A stretch of 64,000 nt of DNA from Polydactylus sextarius (Eukaryota; Chordata; Actinopteri; Polynemidae), in contig CM028923.1 in assembly GCA_016801845.1 (NCBI GenBank), forward strand, positions 14,310,679-14,374,678, given 5' to 3'. This document shows positions 26,001 through 39,432 of the stretch, one piece after another; the stretch's first letter is position 1; each line of letters begins with the position of its first letter. The position numbers and the translations under genes are program-made. A model generated the notes under the pieces. That model saw nothing but the letters and a program-made list of their open reading frames with translations. It made no database searches and was not told the DNA's origin.

Positions 26001-26680
26001 AATCAGGATTCAAGCGTTTAGAAACCAATTTTGACTAGACTTATTTAGTAATGTTGTGATCATCACTGTAAACGCTATAAGACTAAACTTAATCCCAAAT
26101 AAGATAAATAACAAATGATCAGTAAATTCTGTCCAATTTCTAACGTCTGGGATTATACTGAAACAGAGAGAACCATCATCCCAATAACTTTTATGGCAAT
26201 TCAGTTTCTCTACAACCTGACCTCTGCCAAACAACAGGAACCCACATCCCACACCTCCGCCCCCAGCAGCTCTGAAATGTAAAGAAACAAAATGGAAAAC
26301 AAAAGTCAGAGCTGAGGAACAGCTTCAATTAAAGCCAGTGTCATGCGATAAATCTTGGCTGGTTCCTGGTGAAATTGTGATGGGCATCTGAACGGCGCCC
26401 ACGAGACTACGGAGGACCACGTGAAACACACTAACGTCGATTTTATTCAACAGTTCAGCAACCGCCCTAATGTAAAAAGAAAGATTTGCTCGCGCTTAAA
26501 TGGGTTTTAATGTGGGAGAGCGGAGTTGGCCTGCCTGGGCCTGGCTGATGAAGATTAGCTGACTTCTTCCATTAGGAGAAGCTGTCTGGTGCAGCCGGCT
26601 GAAGTGGCAAGACAATAACCGAGTGCTAATTGTGCGTAACCAGGGTCCTTTGCCTTTAGCATGCACAATGTGTCTGCTTT

Positions 26681-26703
26681 GTGTGTGTGTGTGTGTGTGT
26701 GTG
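26681..26703. repeat. (GT)n microsatellite
   Basis: A pure GT run in intron 3. Confidence 0.95.
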
Positions 26704-27994
26704 GATGAATGTAGGAGCTTGTGCCTATGTGTCTGCAACAAAGTTGAAGTTGAGGGGAAAAAGATGAGAGAAAAGCAGGAACCAAGCCAACATGTAACCT
26801 TCCTGATGTTCCCCAAAGGTGCTCTGTTGGATAACATTGCTTGTAACCTTCAAAAAAAAAAAAAAAAAAACCTCTGACAATATCCTGGTTCATTCATTAA
26901 CTCATAAACTGTTCCCATAAAATCTTCACAGGACTTCCATCATAGTACCGTAAACTACTTCCTGGGAACATAGAACATGCACGATTCCCATAACTATGTA
27001 CAGGAATGTTTACAGGGTTGAATTAAGTGTAAGAATCTTATGATAGCATCTGAAAACCCATTCATGATGGTAATCATGTAAAACTATGTAAAACTTGTAG
27101 GGGAAGACTTCAGGATAGCTATAGATGCTGCTCCCCTTACATGTGGATGGATGTGCTTTCATGCCAAGTTGGTGAGAGATTGCATTTTGCTGTTGCAGGC
27201 ATAACCTAGAGCAGCTCCAAGTGGCACTTGCATTTAAGATAAATCTAAGGAGGGTACATTTCTGACCAAATCTAAGAACCAGAGTTAAGCTTTGATCCTG
27301 TATGAATGAACTATGAACACACCCAGACACAATCATTTAGACTCATAATTTCTCCTCTGGAATACCTCATGAGTCTATATTGGGTCCACTGTGCTTTTTA
27401 TATCCATATGTATATGTGTTGCTGTGACCATTAGAAGCGCTGAACTGTTTCAGTTCAATCTATCACCTCTAACTATGGAAGTAGTGTAGTTTTAACAAAT
27501 AGTGAATAGCATAATAGGAAGGTTATTGTGTTGTATTGGATAGAATGAATTGTACCAGTATAGATGACAAACTCATTGTAGTTTGTACTACAGAGAATCA
27601 GTAAAGGTAATACTAGTGTTTCCAAACTGCTCCCTCTCTGGTGCTCTGGTAAGAAGCAGCAGCCTGAAATCTCAGCCCAAATCCTGATGCTGGTACAGAC
27701 CCGGTAATGAAACCTGATGGGAAGCATATGTATGGACATGTAACTGCACCTCTAGCCTCTTGGCTGACACTGTGCAGTAGTAATAGAGGATCATAATCAT
27801 TGCACCGGGTCCAGCGGGTGCCTTTAAGACCTCAGATGTGTCTATTTGGTCACTGGTTGCAATGATCAATCTCAAATGTGGGATTTTTCTTCAACTATAG
27901 GATTCACTGTGCTGCAATCTCACCTCCCTGACCAGCCATCTGCCTGGGCCCAGGTATGGGAGAGGAGCAAAGGGGGTGTGGTTGAATCACTCAC

Positions 27995-28120
27995 CTCTGA
28001 TTGCAAAGCTGGCATGCGAAACAGTCCAGGTGGTAGACGTTCTCCTTGGCCCTCATGACCATCTCGAAGGCTGGGATTAGCTTGCTGCAGGCTGCACAGT
28101 TTCCTGTTACACCAAACAAC
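27995..28120 (-). CDS. lmo3: lmo3 core exon 3: inter-LIM linker and first half of LIM domain 2
   Basis: This 126-base exon is entered through the acceptor TTTGTTAG (AG at 28122-28121) and left through AG|GTGAGT (GT at 27994-27993). Its first base completes Arg69. It then encodes residues 70-110 (LFGVTGNCAACSKLIPAFEM and onward) and the first two bases of Arg111. It carries LIM2 zinc ligands Cys77, Cys80, His99, Cys102, Cys105 and Cys108. The LFGVTGN linker is LMO3-like; LMO1 has LFGTTGN as I recall it. Residue 95 is Glu in the stretch AKENVYH, where I recall Asp in mammalian LMO3, a conservative change. The flanking introns are the largest blocks of the gene, so this exon is isolated by 28 kb on one side and 7.9 kb on the other. 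Confidence 0.97.
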
Positions 28121-31100
28121 CTAACAAACACACACAAAGAATGATGTAAGTTATTTGCACAAACTGTGTTGGTCTTAGATCATCTCCCGAATATAAAGGT
28201 GTTGTTATTTTGCCTTTGTAAGACTGCTGACTGCATGATATGTCATTTAACAGGAATGTTCAATAGTAAATGTGAGGCACAATTTTCAAAGATAATGTGA
28301 CCTCATGGATAGAACAAATTTATTATTTTATAGTTTGGAATTTGTGAACTAAAGGACAACACTTTTGAATCCATCCTCCGCTATGTCCCACTAATACTGG
28401 AAATACATCAAACAGGGGTGCAACTGCTTCTGCTGCTTCATGGTAAGAAGAATGAAGAATGAGAGTGACAGCTGTCTAAGAGATTGCGATAAACACAAAC
28501 GTGCGCTGCTGAGACCGATAGGGTCTCTAAAATCAGTTGCAAAAATAGGTTGGATGGAGCTGGGCTACAGTAGCTTGGTAAAAAATAGCAGGGGCCACAG
28601 CTTGTGCCATAGAAATAGATGGGACATGGCTAGCACTACTGCCCAGGGAGGACCCTATTATTTCTTTGCCTGCTCCGGGGACATTAATGTGAGTATTCAT
28701 TAGGGATTCAGGGCTGTTACTACACAGCGACCTAGACCAGGCTACCAAGGAAAAAAAAAATCTGATAACGAAATCATATAACAAAATAACCTATTAGGCA
28801 GACTTCTTGAGGCACTTTTGGCCGTCGTTGTTAAAATGATAAAACGGCATGCCACTCTCAGAGTCTGTAAGAGATCGCAATCTGATAAATGATCTCAGGG
28901 CCTGGGATATGCAGGGTTGTTTATTAACCTTCAGAAAGTATGTTTCCCAGAGGCAAAGGAAGCAGATAGATTGTGCCCTCATAAATACCTACAGAATTAA
29001 GGAGCACTGTCAACACACCTTGAAACAATGAAGGATATCTCTTGTAACATGGTAGGTGGGTGAAAACATAGAGGGCCAATTCGATGGATTAGTGCTGACT
29101 TAATTAAAAGAATTATGCCTTTTCCTTTGAGCAATCTAAATTTAGATACATTTGTGGTACTGCTTGTCCTTTTTCTTTTCTGCACAAATGTGCATTGCCT
29201 GAAGGGCTACGCATGAAATAGATGAAATGATGATTTCTCTCCTTACAAAGCCGAGTAATTGATCTAAAAAATCTCTTAAAAAAAGAAGAAAAAATGATAG
29301 ATTTAGTGCGAGATAATGAGCTTGAGTGCTTGAGCATAACAGCAGAACTTTGCACGGTGGCTTACGACAAAGATTCATAACGTGGCTGCCTCTCGCTGTG
29401 CAGGGGGCGAGTGTCCTTGTCTTCCAGTAACCTGAATCATTTTCAGATAGCATACACTCAAGGCTCTGGATTATAAATGATGGGAGGGCATTTGTGTAAA
29501 AAAGCAACGTTTTAGGCTTTCTGCCTGTCAGCTTGAATCAAAACGGTGTTCTGTTTCACTGTCCGTTGTGTCTGTCCGTGCTCTTCTCTCATCTCTTGCA
29601 AATTTAAGCTGGCCTGTGCTGCTGTAGAGGGACTGTCACACCACTTTCCACTAGAAAAAAAAAAAAAAAAAAAAAACATAGGTGGAAGCCTTTCTATTTA
29701 TGTGAACACCCAGTAAATAAGCTGAGCTCACACATAAAAGCAAAAAATAAAAAGTACCTAAAGAATACCTGAAATTTTTGCCTTTAGTATCAAACTCCCG
29801 AGAAGCATCCATTAGTTTCAACAACCCGTCGCTAGAATAGACAGAGAACCTGTGACAATGGATGCATGTTTCATTGCATTGAAAAAGGTCTAAAAGTGAA
29901 CTCTAGATGAAACTTCTAATTGTTATGTACTTATGCTCTGTTGTCAAGCCTTCCTTGACTTTGGGAAAACAAAAAAAGGTTTGGCACTGGACAACTTAGT
30001 GGCCATACCCTCATGAGTGAACTTAAAATATGCTTTCTCGATTGGTCTGAACACACCATAAAATGACCTGTTTTAGCATTATGTGACTATTCAAAGTCAT
30101 TCATGTGAAAAATGCCACTGTTAGCACAGCTGTGCTGCTGCGATGCTGCTGCGTGTAGTTTTTGAGTGGTACAGTTTCAGTGTCATTGAAAGTCCCATTT
30201 GTTCAAAATCCCTTTGTAACAATGAGGGTAGGCTACAGAACTACATTATCTGTAATTACCATACAGTTGAATCAGCACCTCTAAAAGCTGAACATTATAA
30301 CCTTTTGAAGGGAGAATTCATTGCTGGGTTTTTTGTATTAGACTGCATCAGTTTCCGAATGGTGTACCTAATAAACTGAGACTGTGTGCATGCATCTCTT
30401 ACTAAGGAAATGGAAATATCTACTCGATAACATAAAATTGATGTAAAAAACCCCAAAGACTCCCAACAGGAACTTCCAAACTTCTGCTTCTTATCTGCTC
30501 AATCACTGCATAATTCATCCCGTACCTGCCTGCGCTACTTTAACTGCCGCTTTAAATGATTAAATCTCCTAACCTGTGCTGACTTATGGGAATACTTACA
30601 TCGCCCTCTCAAATCAAACAACTTTTCTAGTGTCGCTGACAAGCTGAAGTAAAAAAAAAAAAATGCTGATAATGGTCTTTGGAGGTTTACCCACATTGCA
30701 TCTGTAGCAGTCGAAGCCTCTATAGCCAGGCTGGCTCGCCGGGCTCTCGTGTGGCAAATGCTCTTTAAATCGACTGCACACAGAAAGCTCTGGCTCTCAC
30801 TGTGGGGAAGGGAAAAAGATAGATGGAGCGTACCTGCCACTCGTCTTTCATCGTTCTGCCAGTTTGATGCTACAGACGCTAATGGCTCTCGAGGGAGGAG
30901 GAAAATTAAGCACGGTTTGGTTATAATGAATTCAAAGGCACCCAATGCAAAGATGATGGTTTTAGAGGCCTTGTGTGACAGACCCAGAAACTGGAAGCTG
31001 CTTTTAGCGCCGAAGTGTAATTCGTAATAAATATATGAATTTGGAACGCAGCCACCTCAAGCTGACAATGGTACATCTGTCTGCCATATCTAGGAGGCAG

Positions 31101-31956
31101 CTAACTGTGGGTCTGCTGGAAAAAAAAAAAAAACGAAAACAGAATAACATATGTAGAGTAGCAAGCTTGACATACACTTCATATCCATTGCTGACAAGAC
31201 GGCATGTATATTTAAAGAGTGTGAAGATACAACACGAATTTAAAATTCATGCTTTGCTCAAATCTGAATTTGAAAGAGAATAGAGACAGTCAGTGCCCGA
31301 TACCTTGTTTCAGTCAATAGGCATTCACTGTGCATTACAGCCTGCTACAAGCTTAGTGGTACCTATTTGATGAGAGAAAAACAGACACCAATTAAATTAT
31401 TCCACAAGGCTTTAGCCCAGTGGACCCAAAAAAACCAGCCTCCTCCCCACCCACCCTGCAGCACGCCTCGGAAAAATGCAGTGGTGTCATGCCAAAGCTT
31501 TTTCTCATCTTTGTCAAGTTAATTCAAAAATACAGTGACTCCCCCTTGGTGATTACTGGGGTATAGAAAATAAAATCAAATAAATTATCCTTGGCTTTAT
31601 ACATGGAGACACAGACACTGTACAAGGCAAACACATCTGATGGTGGAATGATTTTTTAGCAAGCCTCGTCTCCGAATATTTATATAAATATATATTACGA
31701 TGTCAATATTTCATATTTCTAAATAAATAAAATAAAAACACTGAAGCGACCGAAGCATCAAACTCCAGTTAGTCAGCGCTGCATCGTATCAGACAGATCA
31801 CAGCTCAGTTGGTAAAAGTAAAGTTAAAAACAACAACAGCAACAACAAAACTCTGCACTTTTGCTCCTGACAGAAGTTAAGTGAGATTTATAATGTAACT
31901 ACATGTCACGTGGTTGGAGCATGTTAGAAGCAGCTCTACTTGCACGTTTCTGGCAT

Positions 31957-31958
<2 letters not shown>

Positions 31959-31984
<26 letters not shown>
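31959..31984. repeat. (GT)n microsatellite
   Basis: A pure GT run in intron 2. Confidence 0.95.
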
Positions 31985-31989
<5 letters not shown>

Positions 31990-33551
31990 GCAACTATAAC
32001 TTTATTTCCAGAACTTTCCAAACCTGACAATATAACATTCATGCCCACTTTTGACATAAACAACTCAGTGTAACACTATGAATGTTTTTCTGAAAATACA
32101 CCCCCTTACTTTTTCACTCTGCCTTCCAGCAAGTCCAACATCCGTGGGCAAAATTAGCTCTAAGAGCCTGTAAATAAAGTATTTGCACATGATTAGATTG
32201 GCCTAGTGTTTTTCAATTTATCAATTAAACATTACTGTAGTGCTTCATTGGTAACAGTAACCAGTTGATCCAGTGTGTAAACCTTCCCTCCGACACCTTC
32301 AGACAGACACTTAACTAGCCTCCTTGCTCATTCACCTGCCTGTTGTGCCTGAGGTCATGTGTTCGTTAGTGGTGATACACCCGACTTTAAATTCAGTTCT
32401 TAACCACTTTACTAACACACATCAACTCCTTAAGCCAACGCTGCTCTGTCAAAGACATCACTTTCCAACTAGTGATTGCAAAAGATTCTCAACTACATTA
32501 AAGCAATGAACTCTTAAAATAAGTGTAAGTTAAAATTTCACTTGCTGCAATGCACCATCTTTCATGACGGGAGCATCTGAAAACTAAAAACCTGTATTTT
32601 ATCTTTTTGTTATATATTTCATAATATAATAAACTGTAACCTGACCCTGAATAAGAGGTAGAAGGATTGATGGATTTGTTGCAGTAGGGGCAGAGAACTT
32701 AGAGGAAAAAAAAATTTCTACAAGGAAATATACTAGATGTTAGATGGAAAACATCTTTTTTTCTTCGTAATATGAACAACCCTTGAAAATTAAATGTTGA
32801 ACGCTGGCCTTTGAACAAACTTTGGTCAAACTTTGGAGCCAATGTGAAGCGATTTACAGCAGTGCTTTGCTCTCCTCTCCTCCTCCCTCCCCAGCCCTCC
32901 CCCCATGTCTTCCATCTCTCCTGCCACTTCAATTGCTCCAGCCTCGGCATGCATTTATCAGCTGCTGGATTAGAATTTGTTTCCTCATAAACCATTGATC
33001 ATCGGCCTATTACTAGGCAAATGACAGTTAATTACCCACTACATTAACCACCGGGACCTGGGGACCGACTCCCTGTGCCATCAGTCAACATGATGAATGT
33101 GGCAAGTTCAGTAATGCACGGCCGTTCCCTCATCTGCCTGCCACGCTGAGAACAACACCTGGATCTCACTTCCAGGCACCCAGGGAAAATCTATGGCAAT
33201 CTGCATAATTACAGGCTCAGGGTTAATAACGGACAAATGATTTGCTGCATCTCAACGTTGGCTTTTTTTTAAAAAAATGGGACTGTGCTTTGTCTGTGTT
33301 TGATAATCCGCCCTCCGCCCTGGCTGCAGCCATGTGCCTGCGTCCTGCTTGGAATTTAATCACAGTCTGGAGACGCTAAAGTTTCAAGAGTCTGTCCATA
33401 AAAGGGACAAGAGAGAGGCAAGAAATAATTGATTGAGTTTGCCCGTTGATGCTTCGTTACAGAGGAATCTTGACAAGACTGTGAGAACACAAACTGAAAG
33501 ATGGGGCTGCAGAAACCCGAGGTGCTGATGTGATGTGTGGTCGTCATTGGA

Positions 33552-33578
33552 GGGGTGGGGGTGGGGGGTGCGGTGGGG
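33552..33578 (+). repeat. G-quadruplex-type G-run cluster
   Basis: The plus strand has G-runs of 4, 5, 6 and 4 separated by loops of T, T and TGCGGT, which meets the usual quadruplex pattern. It sits inside complex intronic sequence. Confidence 0.7.
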
Positions 33579-36388
33579 AGACGGTTAAGGGTGGCAGATG
33601 TAATCAGACTCATGCGTTGCTCAATTTAGTCCTCCCTGCATGTGTGATTGTCAGTGATTAAACAGCTCTGGGGGCAAAATTATTTCAATTACGGCGGGCA
33701 TGACCTGGGAATTGTCCCTGGGATAAGATTTTCCTCCTTGAGTGCCCCGACTTGCCTGGCTGCCGACTCTATCAGTTCTCATCTGCACCTGGACTCTGAT
33801 ATCCTAATGATGAATTATGGCCTGCTTTTTGAGAGACTGCCGACCATACAGAGGAACATTCCCCTGAACTGTCAACCTGAGGAGCAGCCGTGGAGTTGCT
33901 GCCTAATTAGCTTCTATAGAAACTCCTTGAAAAAGGTTGAAAAACATTACACATCACTGAAGCTACTTGTGGCGGTCATGTCCTGTGTTACTATAATCAA
34001 ATATTAGCTTTATCCAAAGTGAGTGCATCCACAAATCTTTTGAAATTAAATGTTTTACACATAAGAGATTATTCTTTATCTTTACCCCTTAACCTCTTTC
34101 CTTTCCCAAGCATCACATAATTCATTGGTAGCAAGGTTTTCAACTCAGAAATAACTGATTTATAAACTAAATACCAAACACAAAATAACCAGGAAAAAAA
34201 GAGTCTTGTTCAACACATTACTCTGGCAGAGCAGTGTTTGGGTCCATTCTGGAGAGGGTGTTTGACCACCGCAGGGGCCAGATGTGCAGTTCGATAGGCA
34301 CTTCCCCACTGCCAACCCACCTGCAATCCCAAAGCCTGGTGCCAGGGTGTAGCACACTAGCCCCGCAATTATCTGCACCAAACATGCACGGTCCCACGAG
34401 TCGCTGCTCTTCACAGCTAATTTAGCTAATCTCAACTGGAGGGGACGGTCCAAAAAATAATGTGTCCGGGCGACTGAACTGAAGCATTTCAGCTGAAAAT
34501 AAAAGTGTTGTGAAGACAAAATGGTGGCCTCGTTATGGACATGAGAGAATATCATAGATCTGTCAGCGCTGTAATGAACTCAGGATTTGTGCTGTACAGC
34601 AGGAAATAATTATGCAGGTTTCTACACTACAAACAAGATTGAAACCTGACTTTGGAAAATACTTAAATCCCTCCTGACCTCCCTACTTCTCAGCTTCACG
34701 CCCATTGATTCCTATTCAAGATTTAAATCTTTAAAAGCAGCGCACATGTATAGTTTCCCTTTTTTAAGGTTGAGTAATTTCTCAAAGCAGCTGAAACAAG
34801 AAAACAACAGATTTGTTGAAGACTATTTTCAGTGAGTATTTCCCATGGTAGGATGCTGTCACATTTTAAATGAATGAGAACTAAGGTGGTATCTCTTTTG
34901 AACTTGCGTTGCACAATTGACAATGACATAAATGACAAGGTGTATTTTACAAAGCAGTAAATAGTGTTATTTCCATCTTTGGTGGAAAACTGCTTCAAAA
35001 AATGACTTAACAGCTTTTATTTAAGAGAACAATAATTCAGCTTATAAACAGGATAACAGGTTGTAATGTGGGTCAGACGAGGGTTACTTTAATGTGCCAC
35101 TTCAGAAAATTAAGATAATCTGGGTAAAATGTTGTAAATGTAACACATAGTTCAACAAACACATTCAAACACCAATTGTAGAATGACGTCACAATATTGT
35201 GGGTAGCATCATCCACCTGAATCACGAAGCAAATGATCCAACTCACAAGGCTCGGCAGGATGTATTTTACTCTGAAAATCCCACACAGAAGATGTGATTC
35301 TCATCAATCCGCAGTGTTGATGGTTAAATAAGAAACTGGTCTGCTCACTGCTCTTCTTTACAACTTTGTGTATTCTCTTTTCACACACACACACGGTCAG
35401 ACTTTGTGCTGTTATGTATTTATAAGATGTAATATGTGAGTGTTCGACACCGCTGCAGAACAAGGACTCATTTTCAGACACACGGCTGTTGATTGGTTCA
35501 CTGACACTGATGATATTTATCGATATTCAACAGTGTAATTCAGTCAATGCCATAAAAATGTTGAAGTTCGGAATTCAGCTAGGACAACCCCACTCAACCC
35601 CACACCCCTTACTGGATTACAAGAAAAACTTTAAGGACTCAATTACAGACAAAAGCAACTTGACACTACTTAGATTTAAGAAGCAGTCATCGAAAATCTT
35701 TTAATACATTTTTTTTTTACCGACATATAGAAATGTGCAGATTGTGCAGGATTAGTTTGCCGTGTTCATCACCTTGAGAGGGTTTTTTACTTTTTAGTGC
35801 TGCTTTACTTTATATTGGAAATGACAAAAGACTGCTGAGCTCTGGTTAATAGCTTTCTCCCCAAATCATAAAGGTTGTACTTCAAATGCAGGCTAAATGA
35901 TATTGTTGTTGAAGGCCTATCATTTTTTTTTCCATCAGATGACATTCCTCCTGTGCTTTTGGGAAACAAAACAAAAGCAACCCCCACCCTATCTCCCACC
36001 CCCCTACTCTTGACCTCCCCTTAAGGAAACGTGACCCCTCTCATCAGGACAATTAAGCGTTGGATGGAAACAGACCCTCCAGTATGTGTGACCCTCCTTC
36101 AGGCTCAATCGCTCATGATTACTGGCGCCCGGTTTGACCCTTTAGCATTTTCAGATTACATGTGAAAAGCCCAATTTAATTACAGAACTTTGGAACACAC
36201 GCATTTTGCGAGCGCGGGCATTATTGGTGAGGTAATTGCTAGATGTGTGAAGAGAATTGTGGTGTTGGAAGGTTAATGGCAGCCAAGCTTTCCCAAGCAC
36301 AACATAACAATTATAGTGCGCTTTCAGAGCTTTTAACATCTATGTGCCATCTCATTAAACTGCAAACTGAGGTGGAAGCTGCAGAGGT

Positions 36389-36425
36389 ACACACACAAAC
36401 ACACACACACACACACACATACACA
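36389..36425. repeat. (CA)n microsatellite, interrupted
   Basis: A CA run with an AAAC interruption near its start. Confidence 0.9.
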
Positions 36426-37484
36426 GATTTCTCTCTCACCTTTAATAGACAGAAAGTACAACACATGACTGAGAATTTTAGAAGCAAGTGATGTGTTCAC
36501 AAGCATTGCACTTACTCTGGTTTAGAGCAACAACATGCAAAAAAAAAAATCATGCATGCAACAAACATTCACAAACAGCTTGTGATGGTCAAATCAAGTC
36601 AAATCAAATGACTATAAATATCTTTTTCTGAGACAGGAAAGGATTGAAGATGCAGTCGTGTCTGACAATCCCAAACCTAAACACAAACCAAAATCTCAGC
36701 CATGTTATTACGCCTCCAAATCAACATCCGGAAGATGCCAGCACGACATGTAGCCCCATCAGGTGAAATGTGGTTGATTGACACGTTGTTGAAACACTGA
36801 CGTGGATGAGAAAATTATAAATATTCCCATCGCTGCCTCCGAGCCGACTGTCACAAGCAGCTGTCAGCGGCAACATCTTTTCATATTCATTCCTTTCTCT
36901 TATTATGCTATCTGCTACGTATCAGAGGAAAATACCTGAAACCATCTGCCATCAAAAAAAAAAAAAAAAAAAGGTCAACGTTTTCTCCCGACAGTTATTC
37001 TTTGATAAATACCAAGGTTTATTCTGTCATTCACGGAAATTGGTGGAAATGACTTCTTCTCGAGATCACTTCCAGTTCAGCATGTGTGTTAATTAATTTC
37101 TCGCTCTCTCTCTTTTTTTTTTTTTTTTTTACACAACTGAGTTAAATGATTTAAATCAACACCATGAGACTGGTTACGATGCTTTTCACAGCAGTACGCC
37201 TGCATCTATTAACATTTTTCATAACTTTTCATTATAGATGATCTGATGACTATTTCATATTTAGTAACCAGCACTGACATATGTTACTAACACAGTACCT
37301 AACAGTGTTCCAGGGACAGATCATGACTGACTTAGTCTTACATCAAAATGTATCAGTTTCACAATGACAGCTTTTTCTTCCTTTTTCCTTCATCATCAGG
37401 GCTACGGTCACAGTTTATAAATCATCTGTCAGAAACTATAATGCTGCATTATCTGGTAATTAAACAAATATGCTCTTATTTTTT

Positions 37485-37490
<6 letters not shown>

Positions 37491-37524
<34 letters not shown>

Positions 37525-37527
37525 ATC
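37491..37527. repeat. (AT)n with (GTAT)n end
   Basis: A pure AT run to 37516, followed by GTATGTATAT. Confidence 0.9.
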
Positions 37528-39391
37528 CTTATTCAGAAGCAGAACTGGAAACACAGAAAACGACAAAGTTGTTTTGTCTTTTTTTTTGTTTCCAATTATT
37601 AAAGGACTAAGCCTAATTCCCTTTGTTATAACGGCTCTTTGTTGTTTGAAAAATATGAAGATGAGATAACAGATAAGTGAAAAAAAAAAAAAGTCAGACA
37701 AGATGTGGAAATAAAACATAATCAAATATGGAAATTCACGTTTTTCAAATAAATGTAATTCATTTCCACATCTTGGTATTATTGATCTTTTTTTTTTCTT
37801 CTTTTTTTAGCAAAGATCCAAAAAAAAAAAAAAAAAAAAATCTAACAAAATCTGATCACAGAGATAATCACATCAAGGATCATCGTGTGCAGACTGAGAG
37901 AGAGAGGGAGGAAAAAAAAAAGCCACGTCATCATGTCAAATTCTCAGAAAAAAAGGAAGCAGGGAGTTGTTATTTTGTGAAGCCAGCTGGCGGCCAACCC
38001 CTCCACCCCCTCCTTTCCACCTCCACCCCCGTTGATCAGGCCTTTCTTAATGCAGCGTTGACGGCTGAGAAATCACCTGGACACTGCTTTGACAGCACGC
38101 CTTTGATTGCCTCTTTAGCATTTCGCAGATTAAAAAAAAAAAAGCGTATGGAAAACTAGCGGAGGGAGCAATCAATGCAAAGCTGCAGCCCCCTCTGCAG
38201 CCGCCGCCATGCTCTCCTCCCTCAAACCGCCATGTGCTCAGATACACATCAGATATACCAGAGACAGACGTGACCTCTGCAACGCATTGATTCTTTTATA
38301 CCCCCCACCAAAAACCAATTATAGATTGGATGTCTTCTCAATAATGAGTCTTTGTATGGATTTAGCCACACTGACTTCTTTCAATTGTTAAGATCTTGGC
38401 TTGGACAAACATTAGAAGATGATGCTTTTTTAAAAAAAAACAACTTGTTTGGTTGTGTTAAGCCTGGAAATTGTATTTTAGGCACCTTGTGTGGCAGCAG
38501 ATAGCTCTTGCTTCAGACAAAGTGATGCAGGGCTGGATGTACCACCGCTGTCAGGTAACTTAATGAAGTTGTTAATTCCTTTGCTGAGTGACTTGTTTGT
38601 CGATGTGCCCTGTCCAAGGGCAAAGCACTGTGTAGAATTAGCATTCTTCTCTTTCTTTTGGCTTCCCCATGAATAAATCAGGGTGTTAAAATTGCCGCAT
38701 TTACATCTCATTTTACACAACCACAGCGCAGGCAACAAGGAGCGGCTCAGCTTGGTTACACAAGCCGAGCTCCTTCGTTTCCTCGTCGCCGCATCTGTTA
38801 TCACAGAGATTCAGGTTTGACCCAAACGCGAGGCATCAAACGCCTCCGTTCTGAGCTCTGCGGTGATCACGAAGCAGAGAACAACATCAAAACCGTCATA
38901 GGATGTTCGCAAAGCGTCTGTGTTATAAATACAAAAGTGTGAAAAGTGCTTTTTGGTGACTTGAATAAGTTAACCAGCACTGATCACCGCAGAGATCTGG
39001 CTGGCATTAGCCTGGAAGGCAGTGGCTGGAGGCTGGATGAGGGGGGGGTGATGGGTGGTGTAGGGGGCGCACAATAGTGTCTGGCAGTTCCGCTAGGCCG
39101 CCCACTAATTGAGAAGTCGCTCAGGGGTTCAGCGCAGGCCTCACAGCTCTGCCTATACCGTCCAAATAACGCCTGTAAGTGGGGCTGACACCAACCAATC
39201 AGCATTTTGAAATCCTGTTTTCCACAGCCCTGCCCCAGCCCCACTGCACCCCTCACTGTTCTAACAGCTGCAGCCAGTCTCCCTCGCTAGCTCCCGTCTC
39301 CACATCCTGCTCTCCTGCAACCCCCCACTTCATCTCCATAAAGGCCTCATTAACCAGGGGTGGCACAGAAGGCCTGGCTGAAGCCCACCAC

Positions 39392-39394
<3 letters not shown>

Positions 39395-39431
<37 letters not shown>
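39395..39431. repeat. (CA)n microsatellite
   Basis: A pure CA run in intron 2. Confidence 0.95.

Positions 39432-39432
<1 letters not shown>

Larger units (their letters stand above)
20047..27994 (-). other. lmo3: lmo3 intron 3 (7.9 kb), no gene inside
   Basis: I see no coding exon inside. Contents are a (CT)n tract at 21748-21773, (TA)n tracts at 21928-21982 and 22993-23055, a (GT)n tract at 26681-26703, a poly-A at 26851-26870 and G-rich runs at 25741-25772. The stretch about 26330-26660 has complex, GC-balanced sequence without open frames and could be a regulatory element. Conservation cannot be judged from one sequence. Confidence 0.85.

Noticed and set aside
27846..28058. Plus-strand frame across exon 3
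   Set aside because: Antisense shadow of the lmo3 exon.
34160..34555. 131-codon minus-strand frame
   Set aside because: No family resemblance, no splice signals at suitable places, and no repeat signature; treated as chance.
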